From a candidate division Zixibacteria bacterium RBG_16_53_22 (lineage in GTDB: Bacteria > Zixibacteria > MSB-5A5 > UBA10806): DNA of 45,933 bases. The stretch is taken from positions 1 through 45,933 of the forward strand of contig MEWP01000050.1 in NCBI GenBank assembly GCA_001775395.1, read 5' to 3'. Numbering within the stretch: the stretch's first letter is position 1; each line of letters starts with the position of its first letter. The notes under the pieces were generated by a model. It saw only the letters and a list, made by a program, of their open reading frames with translations. It searched no databases and was not told the origin of the DNA. The position numbers were made by a program, and so were the translations under genes. Of the stretch, positions 8,160 through 16,179 are shown piece by piece.

Positions 8160-8432
8160 AATCAGCGGTTGTGGGAATCGGGCCACATTCCAATGTATCA
8201 CACGTTTCCCAATCCTCGTGATGCGGGTCTGGCAGCGGGCGCGCCACTGCACTTGTACTACTAAGCGCATCCCAGCGCGCAGATTTATCCGATTGAGAAT
8301 TTGTATTGGGGGCCAGAGTATCAGGATAAGGAAATCGAGGATGTGTTAAGGTTGCGCCGGTTGGAGTATCGACGCGTAGACGACGTTACGGAATACGCGG
8401 CGGTGTTTCTAATCAATACAAGGTTTAGATGA
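8160..8432 (+). pseudogene. Carbamoyltransferase (NodU/CmcH family) remnant
   Basis: In the gap 8033-8456 one frame reads PNPRDAGLAAGAPLHLYY, a TAA at 8262, and in the same frame IYPIENLYWGPEYQDKEIED then YRRVDDVTEYAAVFL to a TGA at 8430. NodU-family carbamoyltransferases have qP...DaGlalGAAlyvy shortly before YLGPeysdeeIe..L...y....d..e.aA.lL, so order, spacing and frame agree. The downstream GkvvgWfqGRmEfGPRALG block is absent. The first 127 bp of the gap (8033-8159) show nothing recognisable. Intact, it would carbamoylate a sugar hydroxyl. The family call rests on about 60 residues. Confidence 0.55.
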
Positions 8433-8456
8433 GAGTTCTTACCCAGGAAGTGTGAA

Positions 8457-10034
8457 ATGGAGAAGCGATACCCGGACCGGAATGTGCCTTTCGATATGCC
8501 CCCTGTTCTGTCTCATGAGCCGGTCGTGGTGAACGATTCTGCGACCCCTGCGGAAGGCAAACTGTTCCAGTTCGACGTCAATCGCACAGTAATTGCCCGG
8601 AGTGCTATTAACAGCCTCTTGGTGCAGTTGATTGTCCGGATGAAAGGATTCATCACCTTGCCGATCTACACTTATTTTCTATTGCCTGAAGAGATTGGGG
8701 TATTCAGCTTGGTGGTGGTGACCACCGGGCTACTGCAACCGTTCTTTTCGCTAAATATGGTGGATGGGCCCGGCATCTATTTTTCACAGGAAAAGTCCCC
8801 GGCGAGAATCCATACAATGTACCTGACCGTGGTAAACAGCGTGCTCCTATCGACCTTGTTCTGCAGCGCGCTATTCATGGGATTCGTTCTGTGGACCGGG
8901 CGACCCGCGTCCTCCTACCTCCCTTGGATTCTCCTGCTGCTGTGGGCCAACACCTTCAGCAAGCTGGCTGGCTTCCTGTTTATCATCTACCAGCAAACAG
9001 GGATCGTCGTCAGGAACACGGTCCAGCGCGACGCCGGGATCACGGTCATTTCGATCCTGCTTGTGGTCCTCGGATATTCCTATCAGGGGCTTCTTTTCGC
9101 GTGTATAGTTGCCACAGCAGTGACGGGGTGGTTCATGTTCCGGGTGGTCTCACGAGAGTTTCCCTTTTCCTTTTCTATGGATGTTGCACAAGCGGTGAAG
9201 TTTCTCAAGACGTCGCTGCCTCTCTTGCCGGTGTTCCTCTTCACGTGGGTGATCCAGTCGTCAGATTACTATATCCTCTCCCTTTTCCATGGCACAGGTG
9301 TCGTTGGGAAATACGGAGTGGTCTACAGCATCGCCAGCATCGTCGGAAGCTTGACCCTGGCCCTAAACTTCTTCTGGTTCCCGGTCTCAGCACGCATGTG
9401 GATCGACGACCGAAGGAAATACCTCGCGCTGTTCCGGACGATTTTTTCTACATTCATCCTCCTATTACTCACGGCGGTTCTGTTGTTCGAGTTCAATTCC
9501 CGGTGGATCATGACGCTGCTGGGCCGCAAGCCAGAATACCAGGATGCCTACGTCATCATTGGAACCATCGCGTTCGCTTACAGTATGCAGGTGCTGATCA
9601 CCCTCTTGACAGCCCCTCTCTACTCGAACCTGAACGTGCGGGCCATCTTTCTCTGCTACCTCGTTGGAGGGGTCATCAACACGATACTGAACCTCCTGCT
9701 GATCCCGGGGAGCGGTATCGTCGGCGCCGCTATCAGCACTGCAGTCTCGTACCTGGCGGTAACCGTGCTTCTGGGTTATGGAAACTACAGAATGGCGTTG
9801 TTCCCCTTTTTCGACCGGCGGCTCTTTGCGATCCTCCCGCTTTTTCTCGCGGGGTGGGCGGGCAGTCTGGCTGCGCGGGGGCAGGTTTCGCTTGCGGGCA
9901 GCTTGGCCATCGACCTTCTCTTCCTCTCCGGGATCGCCTTCATTGCCGTCCATTGGTTCCTGCGGCCGGGAGAGATGGAGATCCTGCGCACCATGGCGAG
10001 CGAAGTGCAAAACCGGTTTCGTAAGGCAGGATAG
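8457..10034 (+). CDS. wzx: Wzx-type polysaccharide flippase
   Basis: A 525-residue integral membrane protein with about 55 polar N-terminal residues, then some 12-14 hydrophobic helices spread over the full length, with the MATE/Wzx look (INSLLVQLIVRMKGFITLPI with YTYFLLPEEIGVFSL at the first helices). It would move the lipid-linked repeat from the cytoplasmic to the periplasmic face. AGGAAG 6-7 bp before ATG 8457 gives the start. It ends in TAG directly abutting the ATG of the FAD oxidoreductase, so these genes form an operon. Large reading frames in other phases across it (8891-10024 plus, 9465-10478 minus) are shadows. The long N terminus is unusual for Wzx. Confidence 0.85.
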   Translation: MEKRYPDRNVPFDMPPVLSHEPVVVNDSATPAEGKLFQFDVNRTVIARSAINSLLVQLIVRMKGFITLPIYTYFLLPEEIGVFSLVVVTTGLLQPFFSLNMVDGPGIYFSQEKSPARIHTMYLTVVNSVLLSTLFCSALFMGFVLWTGRPASSYLPWILLLLWANTFSKLAGFLFIIYQQTGIVVRNTVQRDAGITVISILLVVLGYSYQGLLFACIVATAVTGWFMFRVVSREFPFSFSMDVAQAVKFLKTSLPLLPVFLFTWVIQSSDYYILSLFHGTGVVGKYGVVYSIASIVGSLTLALNFFWFPVSARMWIDDRRKYLALFRTIFSTFILLLLTAVLLFEFNSRWIMTLLGRKPEYQDAYVIIGTIAFAYSMQVLITLLTAPLYSNLNVRAIFLCYLVGGVINTILNLLLIPGSGIVGAAISTAVSYLAVTVLLGYGNYRMALFPFFDRRLFAILPLFLAGWAGSLAARGQVSLAGSLAIDLLFLSGIAFIAVHWFLRPGEMEILRTMASEVQNRFRKAG

Positions 10035-11351
10035 ATGGCGGAGGTGCTGATCATCGGTGCAGGCCTTGCGGGTCTGAGCGCGGGGTACCACGCAGAACAG
10101 CGAGGGATTGACTACGAGATCCTCGAAGCTGGTCCGACCGTGGGCGGGCTCTCCCGCACCGTCGAGCGGGACGGATTTCTCTTCGATTTCTCTGGCCACC
10201 TCCTGCATCTCAAGGACCCGTACTTCAAGGAACTGATCAACGACTTGTTGGTCGGCAACCTGGACGCCATCTCGCGGAACGCGGTCATCTTCTCCCACGG
10301 AACGTATACCCGATACCCGTTCCAGGCCAATCTTTTCGGCCTTCCCCCCCTTGTGGTAAAGGAGTGCCTGCAGGAATTCGCAAAGGCTTATTACACCAAC
10401 GACGACCTTCCGACCAACGCTTATGAGACGTTCCAGGAATGGATCGAAGCCAAGCTCGGAGCGGGGATCGGCCGGCACTTCATGTTTCCTTACAACGAAA
10501 AGCTCTGGACCGTTCCCACGAGCCAGATGACCTGCGAGTGGCTGAGCGAATACGTTCCAAAGCCTAACCTAGAGGATGTATTCACCGGGGCCTTCGAGGA
10601 TCAGACCAAGGGGTTTGGCTACAACGCGGAGTTCCGATACCCCCGGCTGGGGGGGATCCAGGCGCTTTGCGACGCCTTGGCAGCCAGGACACCGAGGATC
10701 CGCCTCTCCGAACGGGTCGTCTCCGTCGAACCACGCGGCCGCAGGGTCCGTTGCGCCTCGGGCCGGGAGGAGCGGTACGAAAGGCTAATCTCTACCATGC
10801 CCCTGAAGACACTTTGCGGCCTCCTGGAAGGAGATACCCCGGCCGAGGTACGCGAGGCGGTGGGCGCGCTCCGACATAACTCGGTGATGATCGTCAACGT
10901 CGGCATCCGTGGGGACCGCGTCACCGACAGGCATTGGATCTACCTGCCGGAACCGGAATTCATAGCCTACAGGGTGGGGTGCTACTCCAACTTCTCAAGA
11001 GCGATGGCCCCGCCGGGAACCTCGTCATTTTACTTGGAGATCGCCTATCAACGGGAGTGGAACGTGGACAAGGAGGCGCTTGTCTCCCGGGCGATCGACC
11101 AGATGTCCGATCTTGGGCTTCTCCACTCGCGGGATGATGTTCTAGTGACCGACGTCATGGACGTAGACTGCGCATATGTGATCTACGATCACGACCGGAC
11201 CCGTGCCCGCCGAACGCTGATGGAGTACCTAAGCCGTTTCGGCATCCACAGCATTGGCCGATACGGTAATTGGGAGTATTCGGGAATGGAAGAGGCGCTG
11301 AAGCAGGGGAAAATTGCGATTGAGCGCCCGAATTCTACAGAATTTAAATAA
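10035..11351 (+). CDS. FAD/NAD(P)-dependent oxidoreductase (amine-oxidase/UGM-like fold)
   Basis: 438 residues. An N-terminal dinucleotide-binding motif (VLIIGAGLAGLSAGYHA, residues about 4-20) is followed by the acidic strand end EILEAG and the GG motif VGGLSRTVERDGFLFDFSGH, the arrangement of protoporphyrinogen oxidase-like and UDP-galactopyranose mutase-like flavoproteins. A C-terminal FAD-contact region IGRYGNWEYSGMEEAL is present. Proteins like this are frequent in O-antigen loci; substrates are usually unknown, and a sugar ring mutase or dehydrogenase is possible. It starts immediately after the wzx stop. The flavoprotein fold is sure; the substrate is not. Confidence 0.8.
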   Translation: MAEVLIIGAGLAGLSAGYHAEQRGIDYEILEAGPTVGGLSRTVERDGFLFDFSGHLLHLKDPYFKELINDLLVGNLDAISRNAVIFSHGTYTRYPFQANLFGLPPLVVKECLQEFAKAYYTNDDLPTNAYETFQEWIEAKLGAGIGRHFMFPYNEKLWTVPTSQMTCEWLSEYVPKPNLEDVFTGAFEDQTKGFGYNAEFRYPRLGGIQALCDALAARTPRIRLSERVVSVEPRGRRVRCASGREERYERLISTMPLKTLCGLLEGDTPAEVREAVGALRHNSVMIVNVGIRGDRVTDRHWIYLPEPEFIAYRVGCYSNFSRAMAPPGTSSFYLEIAYQREWNVDKEALVSRAIDQMSDLGLLHSRDDVLVTDVMDVDCAYVIYDHDRTRARRTLMEYLSRFGIHSIGRYGNWEYSGMEEALKQGKIAIERPNSTEFK

Positions 11352-11390
11352 AATTCGATAGTTTCTTTTCATGATTGAAATGAAATCGTA

Positions 11391-12845
11391 ATGAAAATCC
11401 TGATTGTCGGCAACGACCCTACCGAAATCGGCGGGGTTGCAAACTACACCCGTCCACTGGCCCTGAAATTTAATGAGCTGGGGCATGACGTGTTCTATCT
11501 ATATTCCGGGGCGTTCCGGAGCCGGTATGACCTGTTCATGAGACCGTATCTCAAGATCCGATACGATCTCTTCCCGTTCGAATGCGCGGAGATTATCAAT
11601 TCGACGAATCTACCCTTCAATTTTGGGCACCCCGAGCTGGACATGTTTTCCGAAGGGATGGACCGGGTCATCAAGGGATATATCGAACGCACCAAGCCCG
11701 ATGTAATGCACGTCCACTCTCGGCTTGGCCTGCCGGCTTCCGTCAACGAACTGGCGCACGAGTTGGGTGTGGCGGTTCTCAACACGATCCACGTGTATGG
11801 CTACATCTGCCAAAGGAGAGTCATGATCGACCGGGACGGCGAGCTCTGCCAAGGCCCCTTCGACCTCCGGAAATGTGCGTGGTGTACGGGAAGCCCTAGT
11901 TATCTCAGAAATCGGTTACGGGCACTATTCGTCAATTTCAAGGAGGGTTTGAAGGCAAGGCATTCCGGTGTGTTCAAGACACTTCAATCGATAAAGCGAA
12001 ATGTATTAAGCCGTTACGGGCCGACCGGCGAGAAGAAAAAAAGCTCGGGTCTCAACTGGGAATACGACGAACCATCGTGCCTTTCCAATAAACTCGAACA
12101 ACGACTGCAGTATTGCATCCAGGCTCTGAATCGTTACTCGCTCAGAACGATCTGCGTTTCCACCGACGTGAAAAACATCCTCATCCGGTATGGCGTTGAC
12201 GAGAGCCGGCTTCTTGTTCAGCATATCGGTTCCACTATCGCCGAGCGGCAGACAAGCTACCGACGCACGCTCCATAATCCGTTTGTAATCGGTAACATCG
12301 GTGGGGTGAATCATTACAAGGGGACACACGTTCTACTAGATGCGATCGGGAAGCTGAAGCGAAATGATTTCATCGTTAAAATCTTCGGCCGGTACAACGA
12401 GTTGTACATTTCAGATCTAATACATGGAAGGAACTCTCTACCGGTTGTATTCACAGGTCGTTACAGCCCCGAGGAAATTCCCGAGATCCTGAAGCAGATA
12501 GACATCATGGTGCTTCCGTCCATCTGCAATGACACCGCACCACAAACGATCTTTGAGTCGTTCAGCGGCGGTGTTCCGATCATTGCCTCAAATATCGGCG
12601 GATTTCCGGATTTTATCCACCACGACTTGAACGGTCTATTGTTCGAGCCCGGGAACAGTGATGACCTCGCACGAAAAATAGATCAGGTGCTTAGCAAGCC
12701 GAACGTAATCCTGGAGTACCAAAAAAATATTCCGAAGTTGAAGACTATTTCCGGAAATGCTAATGAATTGCTCGTGTTGTATTTAGAAATGCTGGCACAA
12801 CGAAAGGCGAACGGCTCAATATTGGCGGTTCGGGAGCCAAGTTGA
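11391..12845 (+). CDS. Glycosyltransferase family 4
   Basis: 484 residues, cytoplasmic GT-B enzyme. The N-terminal Rossmann half starts MKILIVGNDPTEIGGVANYT, with the acceptor-side loop GGVANY typical of GT4; the C-terminal donor half carries IGNIGGVNHYKGTHVLLDAI, PEEIPEILKQIDIMVLPS and TIFESFSGGVPIIASNIGG (the EX7E region). A Cys-containing insert after the HVYGYICQRR stretch (CQGPFDLRKCAWC) is seen in a subset of EPS GT4s. It would transfer a nucleotide-activated sugar to the lipid-linked intermediate. ATG 11391 comes after a 39-bp gap; its stop overlaps the TTG start of wzy by 4 bp. Sugar specificity cannot be read. Confidence 0.85.
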   Translation: MKILIVGNDPTEIGGVANYTRPLALKFNELGHDVFYLYSGAFRSRYDLFMRPYLKIRYDLFPFECAEIINSTNLPFNFGHPELDMFSEGMDRVIKGYIERTKPDVMHVHSRLGLPASVNELAHELGVAVLNTIHVYGYICQRRVMIDRDGELCQGPFDLRKCAWCTGSPSYLRNRLRALFVNFKEGLKARHSGVFKTLQSIKRNVLSRYGPTGEKKKSSGLNWEYDEPSCLSNKLEQRLQYCIQALNRYSLRTICVSTDVKNILIRYGVDESRLLVQHIGSTIAERQTSYRRTLHNPFVIGNIGGVNHYKGTHVLLDAIGKLKRNDFIVKIFGRYNELYISDLIHGRNSLPVVFTGRYSPEEIPEILKQIDIMVLPSICNDTAPQTIFESFSGGVPIIASNIGGFPDFIHHDLNGLLFEPGNSDDLARKIDQVLSKPNVILEYQKNIPKLKTISGNANELLVLYLEMLAQRKANGSILAVREPS

Positions 12846-14203
12846 TCCGAAGGTTATTCATCATACTTCTGCTTTTTGTGCTCTACGAGGGTTTCTACTT
12901 CCTGCCGAAAAAGTTGGTGGAAATCTTTCCCGGGGCATTCCGGCTTGCTGATGCGCTTTTCATTATACTGCCTCTTTTCTCTATTTTCTTTGCCCGGAAT
13001 ATGTTCCGGGCCGTCAGCCGCTTCCGTGAGGAATCGCTGCTGGTCTTAGGTATCTGCGGGCTGATGTTTCTCAGTCCGTTGATGGCGGAGCAGTTCTTCG
13101 GACAATCCTACACGAAAGGATTGCTCTTCGTGCGGCATAACCTGGGATGGCTTGCCTTTTTTCCGTTCGCTATTATGCTCAGGGATCTCGACGGCGTGGA
13201 AAGGACTATCCGGGTGCTGACCATCTTGGCAGGGATCTATGTTGTCATTCTGCTCCTGACGAAATATTTCCCGGACATGGGGTTGATCCATTATGACAAG
13301 AGGGCATACAGCATCACAGGATCGTTGATCCGGTTCGGGGAATATCGTCTCTTTTTTCCGTACGGAAGCGTCCCCATTCTGTTCTACTGCATTACGATGG
13401 CCCGCTTTCTCCACCCCCCACAGGGGGGGGGAAGTCTTCTGCGAAGAGCTTTTGATTTGGCGTTCATTCTGGTTGTTGCCTATGCCATCCTTTCCACCTT
13501 TACACGGGCACTGATCTTTTCGGTTTTGATCGCCACGGCCTTCGGCTTGTTCTCCTCCAGACGGCGCTTCCTGAAATACGTAGCTGTGTTCGTGGTCTTC
13601 ATGGTTGTTTCCATGCAGGCGATGGTCATGGCATCAAGTGAGGGGGGGGTACCGTTTATCGAGGATACAAAGCTGTGGAAGATGATACTCAAGACCAGTA
13701 CCCTTCCACGCGAGGCTGACAGGGAGGAACAGATCTCGATGTACCTAACCCATTTTCCGAAATCCCCTCTGACGGGGGTGGGGAACCTCGTCACCCGCAA
13801 GGACACCGAATGGGAAATCGGCAAGCTGACGACCTATCGGAAGTATGGGTTCTATAATGCCACTGACATCGGCTACCTGAAGATTGCCGCCGAAAACGGC
13901 CTGCTCGGAATCGCGTGGGTGATCTGGTTTCTCTCATACTTCTATAGGAGGAGCCGACAGACCTTATCCAGGGCGGTGAAGAGGGGGGATGGCTCAACGG
14001 CGGAGTTTGTTGCGCGTGGGCACCTTTATTTCCTGATTTACCTCTCGATTTCCGGGTTAACCCTACCGCATTTTGTCTATGAGGACGGAGTGATAATTCT
14101 GGCCCTATCGCTGGCGATCATGGCCGTCACGCGGACGTCTTCGAATGAGCAGGACGTCGGAACACCCCCCTGCAATCCCGCGCGAAGTTCGGGGGGGAGA
14201 TGA
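12842..14203 (+). CDS. wzy: O-antigen polymerase/ligase-type membrane protein (Wzy-like)
   Basis: 453 residues with about 10-12 hydrophobic segments and one long periplasmic loop around residues 270-340 (PREADREEQISMYLTHFPKS, then PLTGVGNLVTRKD), matching the O-antigen ligase/Wzy superfamily (PF04932-like). It would join repeats on the periplasmic side. The start is TTG 12842, which overlaps the previous stop by 4 bp and has GGGAG about 6 bp upstream. The gene holds long G runs (G9 at 13423-13431, G8 at 13642-13649, G7 at 14191-14197), unusual for a coding sequence. Polymerase and ligase cannot be told apart from sequence alone; being next to Wzx and the GTs favours polymerase. Confidence 0.78.
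   Translation: MIRRLFIILLLFVLYEGFYFLPKKLVEIFPGAFRLADALFIILPLFSIFFARNMFRAVSRFREESLLVLGICGLMFLSPLMAEQFFGQSYTKGLLFVRHNLGWLAFFPFAIMLRDLDGVERTIRVLTILAGIYVVILLLTKYFPDMGLIHYDKRAYSITGSLIRFGEYRLFFPYGSVPILFYCITMARFLHPPQGGGSLLRRAFDLAFILVVAYAILSTFTRALIFSVLIATAFGLFSSRRRFLKYVAVFVVFMVVSMQAMVMASSEGGVPFIEDTKLWKMILKTSTLPREADREEQISMYLTHFPKSPLTGVGNLVTRKDTEWEIGKLTTYRKYGFYNATDIGYLKIAAENGLLGIAWVIWFLSYFYRRSRQTLSRAVKRGDGSTAEFVARGHLYFLIYLSISGLTLPHFVYEDGVIILALSLAIMAVTRTSSNEQDVGTPPCNPARSSGGR
13414..13431 (+). repeat. C6-ACA-G9 homopolymer/inverted tract inside wzy
   Basis: Six C, ACA, then nine G in the coding sequence (protein HPPQGGG). It can fold as a short hairpin and is the longest homopolymer seen in the window; a G8 run lies 211 bp further on. 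Such tracts are prone to slippage, and a +/-1 change would truncate the polymerase. Switching is inference. Confidence 0.6.
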
Positions 14204-14388
14204 GTTTTAATGTAAACAAGATACTACCGCTCCGGATATTATCGGCTGAGTTCCCGGAAGTCCGGTTCACAAGGAGTGAAAAGAACCTTGGTTTCACCGA
14301 TCCGGTGGTTTCAAAGGAATAGACTCCGAACGCTCACTGCCTTACCACGAGAGCTTTCCGTGCTGAGTCCAACATTAATGAGGTTTGT

Positions 14389-15867
14389 GTGGAAAGCGTG
14401 ATTCAGGCGCTGAGTCTCCGTGCAACCATGCACCCGGACCGCGATGCGCTGGTTACAGGCGACCAGCGTGTGAGTTACGGCGAGCTCTGGATACGCATCG
14501 TGGCTGCCGCGCACGAATTAGCCCGTTGTGGCGTTGGGCAAGACGACCGAGTGATTTTGGCCGCTCCCAGTGTGCCCGCTTTCGTTTACGGATACTTTGC
14601 CACGCATCTGGTCGGGGCGACGGCAGTGGTCCTTGACCCGGACGCACCGGCGCCACGCCGAGAGGAGCTGTTCCGACGCGCTAGACCCAAAATCGCTTTC
14701 GGCACGAACGCCGAACCCGACTCTGAACTGGGTCGTATACGCGCAATCGACGAACTGGAGTCGCTGCCAGCGTCGGCATCCGCATTCGCCTCTCCCCCGC
14801 TCGACACTCTCGCGGACTTGCTCTTCACCACGGGGACAACAGGGCGGGTCAAGGGCGTGCTTCTCACCCATCGCAATCTCGCGGCCGCCGCCCGCCACAT
14901 CAATACGATGATCAGCAGGGGCGATGGCGACGTGGAGGTGTTGCCTCTCCCCCTCAATCATTCCTTCGGGTTGGGGCGGCTGCGTTGTAATCTTGTCGCG
15001 GGCGCGACCGTGGTGCTGGTCGATGGTTTTCGGCTGCCGGGGGAGATTTTCGGCGCGATGGACAAGCACCGAGCCGCCGGCTTAGTCGGCGTACCCGCGG
15101 GGTTCGCGGTTTTACTTCGCTTCGGTGCGCGTGGTCTCGGACTGTTCGCCGAACGGCTGCGCTACGTCGAAATTGGCAGCGCGCCGATGCCGATCGACCA
15201 GAAGCGGGCACTGATGGATTTTCTACCCAGGACCGCTCTATGGATGCACTATGGTCTAACCGAGGCCTCCCGTTCCGCCTTTGTCGAGTTCCATCGTCAT
15301 GCGGATCGACTCGAGAGTGCGGGCATGGCGGCGCCGGGCGTGCAGCTGCGCATCCGAGGAGAGGATGGATCGACTCTCGACGTGGGTGAGGCAGGAATGT
15401 TGTGGATTGGTGGCGAGCATGTCTCGTCGGGCTACTGGGATGATCCCGAACTGACCGTCAAGGTCTTCGTTGACGGCTGGGTTTGCACCGGGGATGTCGC
15501 ACACTTGGACAACGCCGGATTCTTGTACCTGCATGGCAGGAAGGACGATCTGATTAACGTGGGTGGATTCAAGGTCTCGCCGGACGAGATCGAGAGAGTA
15601 TTGGGCGAGCACCCGGCTATTCTGGAGGCTGCCTGTATCGGGGTGCCGGATCCGCGGAAGATTGCCGGCTTCGTCGTGCAGGCGTATCTGGTTTCGGCAG
15701 CCGGTCAGGCACAACCAACCGACGCGGAATTGTCGCAATGGGTATCGGCGCGGTTGGAGTCGTATAAGGTTCCAGCACAGTACGCATGGATACCAGCGTT
15801 GCCGAAAACCGCGTCGGGGAAACTAGTTCGCGCAAATTTACGCAACATCACGTCTGTTGGACAATAA
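14389..15867 (+). CDS. AMP-forming acyl-CoA/acyl-ACP ligase
   Basis: 492 residues of the ANL adenylation superfamily. Visible motifs: P-loop DLLFTTGTTGRVKGVLLTH (about 143-161), YGLTEAS (about 287), TGDVAHLD and GRKDDLINVGGFKVSP (about 365-398), and the C-terminal catalytic Lys in TASGKLVR (about 472). The reaction is ATP-dependent activation of a carboxylate as acyl-AMP and transfer to a thiol; the ACP gene 25 bp downstream is the probable acceptor. GTG 14389 is the first start after a 185-bp gap in which I see nothing. GC and CGCG content are higher than in the Wzy region, marking this cassette (14.4-17.0 kb) as a separate acquisition. The acyl substrate is unknown. Confidence 0.85.
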   Translation: MESVIQALSLRATMHPDRDALVTGDQRVSYGELWIRIVAAAHELARCGVGQDDRVILAAPSVPAFVYGYFATHLVGATAVVLDPDAPAPRREELFRRARPKIAFGTNAEPDSELGRIRAIDELESLPASASAFASPPLDTLADLLFTTGTTGRVKGVLLTHRNLAAAARHINTMISRGDGDVEVLPLPLNHSFGLGRLRCNLVAGATVVLVDGFRLPGEIFGAMDKHRAAGLVGVPAGFAVLLRFGARGLGLFAERLRYVEIGSAPMPIDQKRALMDFLPRTALWMHYGLTEASRSAFVEFHRHADRLESAGMAAPGVQLRIRGEDGSTLDVGEAGMLWIGGEHVSSGYWDDPELTVKVFVDGWVCTGDVAHLDNAGFLYLHGRKDDLINVGGFKVSPDEIERVLGEHPAILEAACIGVPDPRKIAGFVVQAYLVSAAGQAQPTDAELSQWVSARLESYKVPAQYAWIPALPKTASGKLVRANLRNITSVGQ

Positions 15868-15887
15868 CGACTGCATCGTCATAGAGG

Positions 15888-15959
15888 TTAGGATGAGGAC
15901 TACGAAGAAGGCACTCCACGAGATTAGGATGAGTGATCTGAAGAATGCACTCCACCGCG
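15888..15959 (+). repeat. Imperfect 36-bp tandem duplication at the ACP start
   Basis: Units 15888-15923 and 15924-15959 both begin TTAGGATGAG and share GAAGAA and GCACTCCAC at equal spacing; I count 26 of 36 positions identical. Each unit carries an in-frame ATG (15893, 15929). The unit is 12 codons, so the duplication preserves frame and offers two starts. Only the first ATG has a good AGAGG at the right distance. Confidence 0.75.
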
Positions 15960-16171
15960 ATCTTGTTTCGAGGATCGGCGCCGAAAAAATGCTCGACGAT
16001 GATACCGAGCTATTTTCTAGTGGCTTGATCGATTCGCTTGGCGTGATGGATCTTATTAGCTTTATCGAAGGCAAAGTTGGCTGCGGGATCATGCCTGCTG
16101 ATATCACGCTCGAGAATTTTGACAGCATAGCCCGCATCGTGCAATTTGTCGAACGTCTGATCGCAGGCTGA
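15893..16171 (+). CDS. Acyl carrier protein
   Basis: 92 residues from ATG 15893 (80 if ATG 15929 is used). Typical four-helix ACP: acidic, with the phosphopantetheine site FSSGLIDSLGVMDLISFIEG, Ser of DSL near residue 49, then helix III (ITLENFDSIARIVQFVERL). AGAGG 5 bp before ATG 15893 favours that start; the N-terminal 12 codons come from a tandem duplication. It lies between the acyl ligase and the split hexapeptide acyltransferase, suggesting a three-gene ligase-carrier-transferase pathway putting an acyl group on the glycan. An in-frame TTG at 15857 would overlap the ligase and has no ribosome site. Confidence 0.85.
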   Translation: MRTTKKALHEIRMSDLKNALHRDLVSRIGAEKMLDDDTELFSSGLIDSLGVMDLISFIEGKVGCGIMPADITLENFDSIARIVQFVERLIAG

Positions 16172-16179
16172 AGTCAGCA

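Noticed and set aside
8016-8270. 84-codon minus-strand frame after the beta-helix gene
   Set aside because: No family features, and the plus strand of the same stretch carries carbamoyltransferase motifs.
8891-10024. 377-codon plus-strand frame overlapping wzx, and the 337-codon minus-strand frame at 9465-10478
   Set aside because: Both are low-complexity, Arg/Pro/His-rich shadows of a clear multi-helix membrane protein and its neighbour; no family features.
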